A stretch of DNA of 64,000 bases from Lachnospiraceae bacterium JLR.KK002 (GTDB taxonomy: Bacteria > Bacillota > Clostridia > Lachnospirales > Lachnospiraceae), in the NCBI GenBank assembly GCA_036941025.1, contig JAYMNP010000001.1, positions 2,502,501 through 2,566,500 on the forward strand. The letters run 5' to 3'. Both the position numbers and the translations under genes were made by a program. Below are positions 8,653 through 17,039 of the stretch, piece after piece (positions within the stretch are counted from its first letter, which is position 1; the number at the start of each line of letters is the position of its first letter). The notes under the pieces were generated by a model, which was not told the origin of the DNA, searched no databases, and saw nothing but the letters and a program-made list of their open reading frames with translations.

Positions 8653-8746
8653 CGTTTGGTACTACTGCGATACTAAACGGGGGCATTTTTGCTACTACAA
8701 CGATTTTCAAAAAAAGCATGATACCAAACGGACGGGTATTTGGTAT
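8653..8746. repeat. Paired inverted repeats with a shared GTTTGGTA half-site
   Basis: Two dyads lie ahead of the DUF3847 gene. The first is CGTTTGGTA (8653-8661) against TACTAAACG (8671-8679); the second is ATACCAAA (8721-8728) against TTTGGTAT (8739-8746). All four half-sites share the TTTGGTA core (one base off in one of them). This looks like a repeated protein-binding site, either an operator for the mob genes or part of a relaxosome site. No known element name fits with certainty. Confidence 0.5.
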
Positions 8747-8795
8747 TGCACTGCTATCAAATAACCCAATTTTTACTACCACAGGAGGTTTTTCT

Positions 8796-8993
8796 ATGAT
8801 CACAGACGAGAAGAAATTACTACAAGCCAAGCACAGACTGGAGGAAGCAGAGATGCGTGACCGTAATAAGGAGCGAAAAGCGAGGACACGACGGCTGATC
8901 CAGGAGGGAGCGATACTGGAAAAGGTCTTTCCGAACGTTGCTTCCATGAGCCTTGACGAATTGGAGGACTTTCTATGCGGGCTAAAACGATAA
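8796..8993 (+). CDS. DUF3847 family protein, mobilization-associated
   Basis: 65 residues, strongly charged and helical (LLQAKHRLEEAEMRDRNKER, then RTRRLIQEGAILEKVF and LDELEDFL). I start at MITDEKK because ACAGGAGG is positioned six bases ahead; the longer frame upstream runs through the inverted repeats. DUF3847 proteins are small partners found just before MobA/MobL relaxases in Clostridial mobilizable elements, and that is the order here. A role in relaxosome assembly or mob control is likely but unproven. Confidence 0.75.
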   Translation: MITDEKKLLQAKHRLEEAEMRDRNKERKARTRRLIQEGAILEKVFPNVASMSLDELEDFLCGLKR

Positions 8994-9005
8994 ACATGAG
9001 ACGAG

Positions 9006-9038
9006 GGGCGTTCGGGCAACCGAGCGTCCCGTTTCTTT
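9006..9038 (+). terminator. Terminator after the DUF3847 gene
   Basis: GC-rich stem (9006-9015 with 9020-9029, closing GGGCGTTCGG / CCGAGCGTCC with two wobble pairs) and a GCAA loop, followed by GTTTCTTTTA. It would end or attenuate the DUF3847 transcript before the relaxase gene. Confidence 0.6.
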
Positions 9039-9039
9039 T

Positions 9040-9370
9040 ATCCCGAAGGGCGCACTTATTCACCACCCCGAAGGGGCGGTGGTATTGCCTGCGGCAACCG
9101 TGCGCTCTGCGAGGCGGATGCGGCTTCTGCGGAAGCCTTATGGACAATGCCACAGCTCTGCGGCGCTGCTGTCATTGTCCACGCAGTCGGCTATATGTTT
9201 TGCTTCATCATCAAAACAGTTGTTTCCGTTTTGGAAACAACTCGCCGCCTGCCTGCGAAAATCTGCCACCGGCAGTTTTATCGCAGTTACGGGTATCGCT
9301 TCTCCTGCGACACCCATTTTCTTTTTGCGAAAAAGAAACAAAAACAAGGACGAAAGGACGGTGAGAACGA
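9040..9370. other. Gene-free, hairpin-rich leader of the relaxase gene (candidate oriT)
   Basis: No coding frame here has support. The stretch holds several inverted repeats: CACC..GGTG around 9060-9085, TGGACAATG (9141-9149) against CATTGTCCA (9173-9181), and GTTGTTTCC / GGAAACAAC around 9220-9241. The 15-base string TGGACAATGCCACAG also occurs in the leader of the second mob module at 20172-20186. Position directly before mobA/mobL and the dyads fit an origin of transfer; the nick site cannot be named. Confidence 0.5.
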
Positions 9371-11077
9371 ATGGCGATCTACCACTTGGAAGCCAAAGTG
9401 GTCAGCCGAGGTACGGGACGGTCTGCGGTTGCCGCTTCCGCTTATCTGAGCTGTACCAACATCTTGAATGACTATGACGGAGTACGGCACGACTATACAC
9501 GAAAGAAAGGGCTTGTGTGGCAAGATGTATTTCTGCCGGAGTTTGCTCCTGCCGAATGGAAAGACCGAGGCCTGCTTTGGAACGCCGTGGAAGAAAACGA
9601 AAAGACCAAGGACAGCCGCCTTGCACGTGAGTTCGTTCCGGCTCTGCCTATTGAGCTGACACCAGCACAATGGCAGGAACTTCTAACCGATTTTATTCAG
9701 AACAGCTTTGTTGCCGAGGGGATGTGCGCTGATGTTGCCATTCACGATCCGCATCCGCCCGGTCATAATCCGCACGCTCATATTATGCTGACGGTGCGCC
9801 CGCTTGATGAACAGGGCAACTGGCAGTACAAGACCGAGAAAGAATATCTCTGTGTCAGAAACGGCGAGGAACGAGGCTTTACCGCCGCCGAGTTCAAGGC
9901 GGCACAGGCAGACGGATGGGAAAAGCAATATCCGTACAAGGTCGGTCGAAAGAAAGTGTATATGCCTCCATCCGAGGCTGAGAAGCACGGCTATGAACGA
10001 GCCAACAAACACCCCAAAAGCACCAAGTTCGGCAGACAGAATCCCATTGCCGAGCGTTGGAACAGCAAAGAACAGCTTGCGGAGTGGCGCAAGGCGTGGG
10101 CAGACGTGACCAACTGTTATTTAGAGAGATACGGACACGACGAGCGCATCGACCACCGCAGCCATGCAGACAGAGGCTTGACCGAGCAGCCCACTATTCA
10201 CGAGGGTGTGGTTGCCCGTGCGTTGGAGAAAAAGGGTGTTATCTCTGACCGCTGTGAAATCAACCGTCAGATCAAGGCAGACAATGCACTTCTCCGTGAG
10301 CTGAAAGCAACGGTCAAGAAGCTGATGCAAGCGGTAAAGAATACGGTTCCTGCCATAGCGGAAGCATTGGAAAAGCTACGCAGCAGTATACTGATTTTCA
10401 GCTATCAGCTTCGTTATATTGGTGTAGATAAGAACCGCATGGGTAAGCGTGTTGATGCAGTCAAGCCGGAGCTTGAACGCTATGCGAGTTTGGTGCAACA
10501 AATCAAGGAGAAATCCAAGGAACGGAGGAATCTGCTTGCGGAGAAAAAGGAAACGCCGTTCTATCTGATACCCAAGCTGCATGACCTTACCCACCGCATT
10601 ACCGAGCTGACTGAGGAAATCGAGGAGCTGAAAACCGAAAAAGACTTTCTGCTTCGTTCTTTGGACTGCGCCGACGATGCGGGTATTTCCGAGGTGAAGA
10701 AAGAAATCGCCACATTGGAGGGTGCGCTGCAGAAGCTGTCCGAGCAGGAAGAAAAATATTCTGCCGAGCTTGATGAAGCTTTGAAGCAGTATGCCGAGCT
10801 GAAAGAACAAGGCGCTGGTATGGATGCCGCTGAGTTGATGGATGCACGGCTTGCCGTTCGTGAGGAAAAGGAACGCTCTGCCGTTGACCGTGTGAAAGCT
10901 GCCTACGGCGAGAAATACGATCCGATGCTGATGCACGACAGCAAGCGTGATGTGGCAAATCTGCTCCATGAAGAATCAGATACACGTTCTGTTCGGGAGT
11001 TCATTCGCCGGAAACAGCAACAGCAGTCACAGCAAAAGCAGAACAAGAAGAAGAATCGAGACAGTTGGGAGCGATAA
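9371..11077 (+). CDS. MobA/MobL family relaxase (MOBQ type)
   Basis: 568 residues. The N-terminal 270 residues form the relaxase domain. It opens MAIYHLEAKVVSRGTGRSAV, has the putative catalytic Tyr in SAYLSC, and carries the metal-binding histidines HNPHAH at 132-137. It nicks the element's oriT and pilots the strand into the mating pore of a helper conjugative system. The rest (about 280-560) is charged coiled coil (ELTEEIEELKTEKD, KEIATLEGALQKLSEQEEKY) with a Gln/Lys-rich tail. GGACGGTGAG precedes the ATG. DUF3847 lies upstream and a hairpin terminator follows, so it is its own transcription unit. Confidence 0.9.
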   Translation: MAIYHLEAKVVSRGTGRSAVAASAYLSCTNILNDYDGVRHDYTRKKGLVWQDVFLPEFAPAEWKDRGLLWNAVEENEKTKDSRLAREFVPALPIELTPAQWQELLTDFIQNSFVAEGMCADVAIHDPHPPGHNPHAHIMLTVRPLDEQGNWQYKTEKEYLCVRNGEERGFTAAEFKAAQADGWEKQYPYKVGRKKVYMPPSEAEKHGYERANKHPKSTKFGRQNPIAERWNSKEQLAEWRKAWADVTNCYLERYGHDERIDHRSHADRGLTEQPTIHEGVVARALEKKGVISDRCEINRQIKADNALLRELKATVKKLMQAVKNTVPAIAEALEKLRSSILIFSYQLRYIGVDKNRMGKRVDAVKPELERYASLVQQIKEKSKERRNLLAEKKETPFYLIPKLHDLTHRITELTEEIEELKTEKDFLLRSLDCADDAGISEVKKEIATLEGALQKLSEQEEKYSAELDEALKQYAELKEQGAGMDAAELMDARLAVREEKERSAVDRVKAAYGEKYDPMLMHDSKRDVANLLHEESDTRSVREFIRRKQQQQSQQKQNKKKNRDSWER

Positions 11078-11085
11078 AATTTCAG

Positions 11086-11121
11086 CGGGAGTGCATTTTG
11101 AACGATGCAATCCCGATTTTT
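11086..11121 (+). terminator. Terminator of the relaxase gene
   Basis: 11-bp stem CGGGAGTGCAT (11086-11096) with ATGCAATCCCG (11105-11115), eight-base loop, then ATTTTTCTGTTTT. It separates the mob gene from the accessory operon that starts at 11247. Confidence 0.8.
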
Positions 11122-11160
11122 CTGTTTTATTCGTGAAGCCGGTAGAATTTTTCATATTTT

Positions 11161-11171
11161 TGTGCTATAAT
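11161..11171 (+). promoter_or_regulatory. Extended -10 promoter of the accessory operon
   Basis: TGTGCTATAAT: a consensus TATAAT (11166-11171) with the TGn extension. The -35 region (near TAGAAT) is weak, which is common with extended -10 promoters. The first start codon is about 75 bases downstream. With the terminator at 11086-11121 it suggests independent expression of 11247-17759. Confidence 0.6.
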
Positions 11172-11246
11172 TATTATGGATTTTTGTATCTATGAGTAAG
11201 GCGATTGCTTTGATAACCAATTGATTACGAACGGAGGCGAAATGCT

Positions 11247-12491
11247 GTGCAGCTCTTTTATGGAGTACCGGAAGATATTGAAAATTGGATGAGCCTTGTT
11301 ACACAGGTGCGCTGGAATTTCCCAGGTCTGGAAACGCAAGAGAAGCTAAACGAGCATCGAGCCACCGTTCTCAAGTTCATGGGCAAGAGACAGGCTATCT
11401 GTATAAAGGACGAAAACGAGATTGCCGGTGTTATGCTGTTCTCACGAGGACACAACATGATCTGCTGTCTCGCTGTTTCGCCCGAATACCGTCGCCGTGG
11501 TGTTGCTTCCATTCTCATGGATGAAGCTCTTACCAATTTAGACAGAACAAAAGAAATCTCGGTATCTACTTTCCGTGCTGACGATGAAAAAGGAACCGCC
11601 CCAAGAGCATTGTATGAAAAATATGGTTTTGTTGCAGACGAGCTTATTGAAGAATTTGATTACCCAAATCAGAAATATGTCCTGCATCCTGCAGGATCAG
11701 AACGAAAAGAACGACAGCTCGCTATCAATACTACGGTTCGTGAAATCAGCGGTATTCTCTCGGATTGTGAACCTTCAATTTATATGTATGGCTCGTCTGT
11801 ACTGAATGATTTCAGATTGGGTTGGAGCGATCTTGATATTCTTGTATTGACAAGCAAGCAAATAACGGAGGAACAGGCAAAATCGCTCGTTGGACTTCGC
11901 CAAGCTATGCTTGTAGATGAACCCGATAATCCCTATTACCGTTCTTTTGAGGGCGGGATGCTCACCCTGGATGCGTTCCTCTCAAAGAAAACTGACCGTG
12001 TAGTATATTGGGGCACAAGCGGAGAACGAATTACCGATAGTTATGCGTTTGACAGCTTCGGCATGGCAGAGCTGGTCGAGAGCAGCGTCCTCTTGTACGG
12101 AAAGGATATACGAAAGGAACTGAAATATCCCACTTTCCACGAATTGTATGCCGACGTTAAACGACACTATGAAACAATCAGAAAATACGCACAAAGCACC
12201 GGACGGAGCTTCTACTCCTTCAGTTGGATGTTGGATATAGCTCGGTGCATCTATACACTTCGCACCGGCAAAATCATCGCAAAGACAAAAGCCGCAGAAT
12301 GGGCGTTGGAAAACAATCTCTGCCCCAATCCGGATGCCCTTAGATATGCGTTGATAGTTCGCAGAAGTCCGTTGGAATATCGAGACGATAAAGAGACATT
12401 CGACTACGCTGAGACGCTTGCGGAGCCGATACAGCGCTTTGCAGATGTACTGGAAAAAGCACAAATACAAGCAAAGGAGATAAATCAATGA
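11247..12491 (+). CDS. GNAT acetyltransferase fused to aminoglycoside-type nucleotidyltransferase
   Basis: 414 residues in two enzymes. Residues 1-145 are a GNAT N-acetyltransferase with the acetyl-CoA loop in AVSPEYRRRGVASILMDEAL and a typical ALYEKYGF near the end. Residues 160-400 are a nucleotidyltransferase with GSS (182-184) and D-x-D (196, 198) in LGWSDLDILV, then helices like the C-terminal domain of ANT(9)/AadA-type adenylyltransferases. The start is GTG at 11247 with CGGAGGCG upstream; the nearby ATG is in another frame. It heads a seven-gene operon and overlaps the next gene by four bases. Acceptor substrate is unknown; antibiotic modification is possible but not shown. Confidence 0.75.
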   Translation: MQLFYGVPEDIENWMSLVTQVRWNFPGLETQEKLNEHRATVLKFMGKRQAICIKDENEIAGVMLFSRGHNMICCLAVSPEYRRRGVASILMDEALTNLDRTKEISVSTFRADDEKGTAPRALYEKYGFVADELIEEFDYPNQKYVLHPAGSERKERQLAINTTVREISGILSDCEPSIYMYGSSVLNDFRLGWSDLDILVLTSKQITEEQAKSLVGLRQAMLVDEPDNPYYRSFEGGMLTLDAFLSKKTDRVVYWGTSGERITDSYAFDSFGMAELVESSVLLYGKDIRKELKYPTFHELYADVKRHYETIRKYAQSTGRSFYSFSWMLDIARCIYTLRTGKIIAKTKAAEWALENNLCPNPDALRYALIVRRSPLEYRDDKETFDYAETLAEPIQRFADVLEKAQIQAKEINQ

Positions 12492-13156
12492 TTAACATTT
12501 TACTTGAAGGATTTGACATAGATGCGCCTTGGCTCTATGACGAATTGAAAAACTACATATAGCCAAATCATTCTGTTGCGGTCGTAGCGTTCTCCTTTAG
12601 AGACAACCGTGTAAAATCCTTGTCGGATTGGAATGCTTTGTATAGCAAGGAATGTGGCAAATATCACGATGGGATTGTTGGAGGCTTTACTACTTATGGC
12701 ATCCCGGAAGAAAACATTAACTTTATCAATTATTTTACCGACACAAAGGAATCTGCAACTCAAAAAATCAAAAGCGCAGACATTGTTTATTTCCTTGGTG
12801 GGTTGCCGGACAGAATGATGGATCGAATCAAAGAGTTCGATTTGTATGATATTTTGATGCAACATGATGGGATTCTGATGGGCTATAGTGCCGGTGCTGT
12901 CATTCAGTTAGCAGAGTACCATTTGTCTCCCGATGATGATTACCCCGAATTTAAGTATTATGAGGGGCTTCCTTATCTGAATGATTTTTATTTGGAAGTT
13001 CACTATGAGGGGACTTCGGAACAGGATGAGTCGATACAACGGGTACTTGCTGAACGTGGTAAAACCGTGTACGCAACCGCTGTGCGAGCTGGCGCAATTC
13101 TCGTGGATAATGGAAACCTTAAACTGCTCGGTGATGTCAAGGTGTTTGGCAGATAG
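12488..13156 (+). pseudogene. Peptidase S51-like (dipeptidase E/cyanophycinase type), in-frame TAG at codon 25
   Basis: Starting at the ATG that overlaps the previous stop (ATGA), the frame reads MINILLEGFDIDAPWLYDELKNYI, then TAG (12560-12562), then continues in the same frame PNHSVAVVAFSFRDNRVKSL to 13156. The remainder has the S51 signature: YFLGGLPDRM, the nucleophile Ser in GYSAGAVI and a late LEVHYEGT. This family cleaves Asp-X dipeptides or acts as a class I glutamine-amidotransferase-like hydrolase. The 178-residue piece after the stop could only start at a TTG without a ribosome site. Either the gene is dead or the stop is read through. Confidence 0.75.
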
Positions 13157-13173
13157 AGCTACGGAGAAAAGAT

Positions 13174-14856
13174 ATGAATTTTGTAACGAAAGAACCAATA
13201 AACAAAGGCTGGTCGAGTGATAAAAAATACTGTGTTACCGACGAAAACGGCACACGGTATCTTTTGCGTGTTTCCGATATTGCACAGCACGACACAAAGC
13301 AGTCTGAGTTTAATATGATGAAACAGGTCGCTTCTTTTGGAGTGCCTATGTGCCAGCCCATTGAATTTGGCACTTGTGAGGATGGCGTTTATTCCATCCA
13401 AAGTTGGATTGACGGCGAAGATGCAGAACAGGTCATGTCGGGCTATTCTGATACCGAGCAATATGTATATGGCTTGGAAGCAGGACGTATTCTTCGCAAG
13501 ATCCACTCCATTCCTGCTCCTGCAACGCAGGAGGATTGGGAAATCCGTTTTAACCGTAAAATGGATTATAAGATCAAAAAGTACGTTGAGTGCCCCATCA
13601 AGTATGAGAACGGACAGGCATTTATCGACTACATAAACGAGAACCGTCATTTGCTGAAAAACAGACCGCAGGTATATCAGCACGGCGATTACCACATCGG
13701 CAATATGATGATCGACAGAGGCGGTCAGCTCCACGTTATCGACTTTAACCGTAACGATTACGGTGATCCGTGGGAAGAATTTAACCGCATTGTTTGGTGC
13801 GCTCAGAAAGCTCCTCTCTTTGCTTCCGGTATGGTAAACGGATACTTTGATGATAACGTACCTATGGAGTTTTGGAGATTGCTTGCTCTTTACATTTCAA
13901 GCAATACTCTCTCATCTGTATATTGGGCGATTCCGTTCGGACAGGACGAAGTGAACACCATGCTGAACCAAGCCAAGGAGGTTCTGTCTTGGTACGATAA
14001 TATGCGTAATCCTGTGCCGACATGGTATTTCAAAGGGTATTATCTGCAGTACATCGACGGGATTCCTTTCAAGCTGAAAAGTACTTTTGATTTCAGCTTT
14101 ATGAAAGAGTATGGAACGGTGTTCAAGGTTTACGATGACCAGGATTCCGGAAACATCTGCTTTGGTACTGAAAAAGACGGTCAGCGTTATTTTGTAAAGT
14201 TCGCCGGTGCTCCTACCGAGCAGTACGGCGGCGATCCTGCAGATGCTATCTCCAGATTGAAAGCTACTCTCCCGATTTACAGCGATCTGAAGCACGAGAA
14301 TCTGATTGAGCTTATTGAAGCCAAGGAAATTGGCGACGGGTTCGCTATGGTATTCAAGTGGGCTGATGGCGATTGTATGGGCAGAATGTACCCCGCGGCA
14401 TATCGTCGCTTTATTCAGCTTCCCATCAATGACAGGCTCGCTGTGTTCAGCGACATATTGAGCTTCTTGGAATGTGTTGTCTCGCGCAATTATGTAGCCA
14501 TAGATTTTTATGACGGCAGCATTATGTATGATTTTGTGAACGGAAAGACTACAATCTGCGATATTGACCTTTTCCGCAAACAACCGTGTGTCAACGATAT
14601 GGGACATATGTGGGGCAGCTCTCGCTTCCAATCCCCGGAAGAACATCAGCTCGGAGCCGATATTGATGAAATTACGAACGTCTATACTCTTGGTGCTACC
14701 GCTTTTGCGCTCTTTGGAGAGTATAACCGCACACGGGAAAAGTGGCAGCTCAGCGACAAGCTCTTTGAGATCGCAACGAGAGCAGTAAGTGATGATCGTG
14801 CCAACCGTCAGCAAACAATCAGACAATTCACAGCAGAATGGGAGGCGGCACAATAA
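13174..14856 (+). CDS. APH-like phosphotransferase fused to a second protein-kinase-like domain
   Basis: 560 residues. The first half (1-275) is an aminoglycoside-phosphotransferase-type kinase with the catalytic loop HGDYHIGNMM (170-179) and metal-binding IDFNRND (189-195). The second half (about 300-555) is again kinase-like: lysine in YFVKFAG (near 342), a degenerate catalytic loop VAIDFYDGSIMYD (441-453), metal site ICDIDLF (461-467) and an APE-like RFQSPEE. Two kinase folds in one chain are unusual. An ACGGAGAAAAG site precedes the ATG; it lies 17 bases after the S51 gene and its TAA overlaps the next ATG. Substrate unknown: a small molecule, a peptide or a protein partner are all possible. 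Confidence 0.75.
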   Translation: MNFVTKEPINKGWSSDKKYCVTDENGTRYLLRVSDIAQHDTKQSEFNMMKQVASFGVPMCQPIEFGTCEDGVYSIQSWIDGEDAEQVMSGYSDTEQYVYGLEAGRILRKIHSIPAPATQEDWEIRFNRKMDYKIKKYVECPIKYENGQAFIDYINENRHLLKNRPQVYQHGDYHIGNMMIDRGGQLHVIDFNRNDYGDPWEEFNRIVWCAQKAPLFASGMVNGYFDDNVPMEFWRLLALYISSNTLSSVYWAIPFGQDEVNTMLNQAKEVLSWYDNMRNPVPTWYFKGYYLQYIDGIPFKLKSTFDFSFMKEYGTVFKVYDDQDSGNICFGTEKDGQRYFVKFAGAPTEQYGGDPADAISRLKATLPIYSDLKHENLIELIEAKEIGDGFAMVFKWADGDCMGRMYPAAYRRFIQLPINDRLAVFSDILSFLECVVSRNYVAIDFYDGSIMYDFVNGKTTICDIDLFRKQPCVNDMGHMWGSSRFQSPEEHQLGADIDEITNVYTLGATAFALFGEYNRTREKWQLSDKLFEIATRAVSDDRANRQQTIRQFTAEWEAAQ

Positions 14857-15224
14857 TGAAAGCTATTGCATTTTGTGGTCTTGCGTGTTGCGTTTGTTCC
14901 GAAAATAAAGGCTGTGTAGGTTGCCAAGACGGAGGCTGTGAAAGCCACGGCTGGTGCAAAAACTATAACTGTTGTAAAGAAAAAGGGCTGAACGGCTGTT
15001 GGGAATGTTCTGAATTTCCTTGCACCGGATGTATGCTCGATAAGCCCCGTATTCGTGCTTTTGCAGAGTTTGCAAGAAGATATGGTGTAGAGGAACTTGA
15101 AAAATGTCTCCTTAGAAACAAGGAAAAAGGCATTGTGTATCACTATGAAAGTCAGCTTGTTGGCGACTATGACAAATGCCAGACCGAGGAAGAAATCATT
15201 GAAATGATTAAGACCGGAAAGTGA
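14856..15224 (+). CDS. Cysteine-rich DUF3795 protein
   Basis: 122 residues from the ATG at 14856, which shares one base with the previous stop (TAATG) and has GGAGGCGG just upstream. The first 60 residues hold about 14 cysteines, in CGLACCVCSENKGCVGC, CESHGWCKNYNCC and CWECSEFPCTGC. This is the DUF3795 pattern, thought to bind zinc or an iron-sulfur centre. The C-terminal half is helical and without cysteines. Tight coupling to the double kinase suggests shared function. A related cysteine motif recurs at the end of the next protein. Confidence 0.7.
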   Translation: MKAIAFCGLACCVCSENKGCVGCQDGGCESHGWCKNYNCCKEKGLNGCWECSEFPCTGCMLDKPRIRAFAEFARRYGVEELEKCLLRNKEKGIVYHYESQLVGDYDKCQTEEEIIEMIKTGK

Positions 15225-15254
15225 TTTGTTTTTCAGAAACAGAGGCGGTGAGTT

Positions 15255-16412
15255 ATGCAAAACTATAGAAATGGTAAATGGGTAGATCAAATTCTTTCAC
15301 AAAGGCGTGAAGATGGTCTATGGGGTAATTTTCACACACTTAGTTGCCCTGTTCCCGGCAGAAATTATACAACTGAACAGGCAATACGAAGGCTCTATTA
15401 TCTTGGATATACAGCCGAAGATGAAGTTATTCAGCCTGTTCTTAAACGCATGGAACAATGTATCACGGGAGAGCTTGATATTGATAGTTACTCAGAAAAG
15501 AAACACGATTGGGTTTTCTTTGAAAAACTCATGTTGGCGGCTTGGTTGCGAATTTTTGAGCCACAAAATGAAACTGCTCTTGAAGTGGCATACCAATGGG
15601 CACAAATTGTTGAAAAAGCGTTTGCCAGTGGTAGTTACAGCGTAGCTGATGATATTGCGGCATTTACAGAGTGGAAAGGACGAAAACCCAAGAGTGGATT
15701 TGAAACGGGTTTTGGTATGTTCTATCATGCTGCGTTGCTTCCGGGGGTATTATCACCCAAAACAGAAGATTTGTTTTTGGATTATTACTTATCGAAACCG
15801 GATGGAATGTACTACATTTATGACAAACCGTTAAATCAGCTTCCAGAAACATTTGCCTCACGAAAATCAAGTTGTTATATCGCTGCGATAGAAGTATTGT
15901 CTCGTTATGATCTGGCAAAAGAAAAATTGACTTTTGTTATGGATTGGATCAATGCCAACCGTAACGAAAATGGACAATGGGACTTTGGAGAAAAGGCAAA
16001 AGATGGAGTATATTTTCCGTTGTCCGACCGTTGGGATAAGACAACAAGAATCGCAGACAGTACATATCGGATAAGTAAGCTGTTCGGTCTGCCGTGTTAC
16101 TGTGGTCATGATTGTTCAAAGTGTGTTACTTATATTGCAACGCAAACCGATAATGATGATCCGCGCAGACAGGCTCAGAGTTTTTATAAAGAGAGGTTTG
16201 GACTTGATATTCCTCTTGAAAAATTCTATTGCGACGGCGGTAGATCAGAGAACGTGTTTGAGCTGTGCAAGGAATGTCCTTTCAAAAAGTGTTGCATTGA
16301 ACGAGGTATAGATGCTTGTAGTAAATGCTCGGAATACCCCTGCAAAGATATTTCGGACTATCAAGAAAAGTATGTAAATAGGAGCAATCAACTGGAGAAT
16401 AAAGTAAAATGA
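15255..16412 (+). CDS. Alpha-toroid domain joined to a C-terminal DUF3795 cysteine motif
   Basis: 385 residues. Residues 1-285 look like a helical prenyltransferase/terpene-cyclase-type toroid: repeated RREDGLWGNFH and NRNENGQWDFGE motifs, each of the QW-like form, with SSCYIAAIEVLSRYD helices between. Residues 290-375 are cysteine-rich (CYCGHDCSKCVTY, CKECPFKKCC, CSKCSEYPCKD), as in the previous protein. The start has AGGCGG nine bases ahead. The gap to the previous gene is 30 bases, and the stop overlaps the next ATG by four bases. No DDXXD or DXDD motif is obvious, so cyclase activity is doubtful; it may bind a modified peptide or lipid. Confidence 0.6.
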   Translation: MQNYRNGKWVDQILSQRREDGLWGNFHTLSCPVPGRNYTTEQAIRRLYYLGYTAEDEVIQPVLKRMEQCITGELDIDSYSEKKHDWVFFEKLMLAAWLRIFEPQNETALEVAYQWAQIVEKAFASGSYSVADDIAAFTEWKGRKPKSGFETGFGMFYHAALLPGVLSPKTEDLFLDYYLSKPDGMYYIYDKPLNQLPETFASRKSSCYIAAIEVLSRYDLAKEKLTFVMDWINANRNENGQWDFGEKAKDGVYFPLSDRWDKTTRIADSTYRISKLFGLPCYCGHDCSKCVTYIATQTDNDDPRRQAQSFYKERFGLDIPLEKFYCDGGRSENVFELCKECPFKKCCIERGIDACSKCSEYPCKDISDYQEKYVNRSNQLENKVK

Positions 16413-17035
16413 CGATTAGCAAAAACGAATACTTAATTTGTCCTTGCAAAGTTTCATCTATACCATACTGGAAAGTAAAGTCTATAACCATACCCGATGG
16501 TATGCGCATTGTACACCAGGACAATTTCAATAAAACAGAATATCAGCATTACATTGACGAGCCTTATTTTCGCTTAATACATAGCCTGCAAGACTTGTCT
16601 GTTCAAGTGCCTCCGCAGGGATATTTGCTTTGTAAAGCTACTTTGAAGGAGTTTGCAGAGCACATCAATCGCTGCTATAGCAAGATCGGTATAACAGAAG
16701 CCGACCTCCGAGACTACACAGCTCGTCCTGTATATGATTCCGCTTTATGGTTAGCAATTAAGGATAACCAAGCCGATGAAGTGGTTGCAACAGGCATTGC
16801 CGAACTTGACAAAGAGATTGGTGAGGGTGTTTTAGAGTGGATTCAAGTATCTGAACAACATCGTGGATATGGATTAGGTAAATATGTCGTTTAAGAGTTG
16901 TTATGGCGAATGAAAGAAAACGCCAAGTTCGCTACTGTATCCGGTCAATGTAATAACTCTACAAAACCAGAGGCGATGTATCGCAAGTGTGGATTTACCG
17001 GTTCTGATGTTTGGCACGTTTTAAGAAAGAGGTAA
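16409..17035 (+). pseudogene. GNAT acetyltransferase with in-frame TAA
   Basis: The frame starts at an ATG overlapping the previous stop (ATGA). It runs MTISKNEYLICPCKVSSIPY to the acetyl-CoA loop VSEQHRGYGLGKYVV, meets TAA at 16892-16894, and continues in the same frame ELLWRMKENAKFATVSGQ to a normal GNAT ending KPEAMYRKCGF..VLRKR at 17035. The stop falls within the helix after motif A, so the 161-residue product would lack the last strand and helix of the fold. Single-base change is the simplest explanation. Substrate unknown. Confidence 0.75.
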
Positions 17036-17039
17036 ACAG

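Noticed and set aside
9047..9370. Overlapping frames of about 100-130 residues before the relaxase
   Set aside because: They follow from GC-rich hairpin sequence, have no ribosome sites, and conflict with each other.
12560..12562. TAG as a pyrrolysine or other recoded codon
   Set aside because: S51 peptidases are not known to use it, the second interrupted gene has TAA instead, and no Pyl genes are present. Point mutation is simpler.
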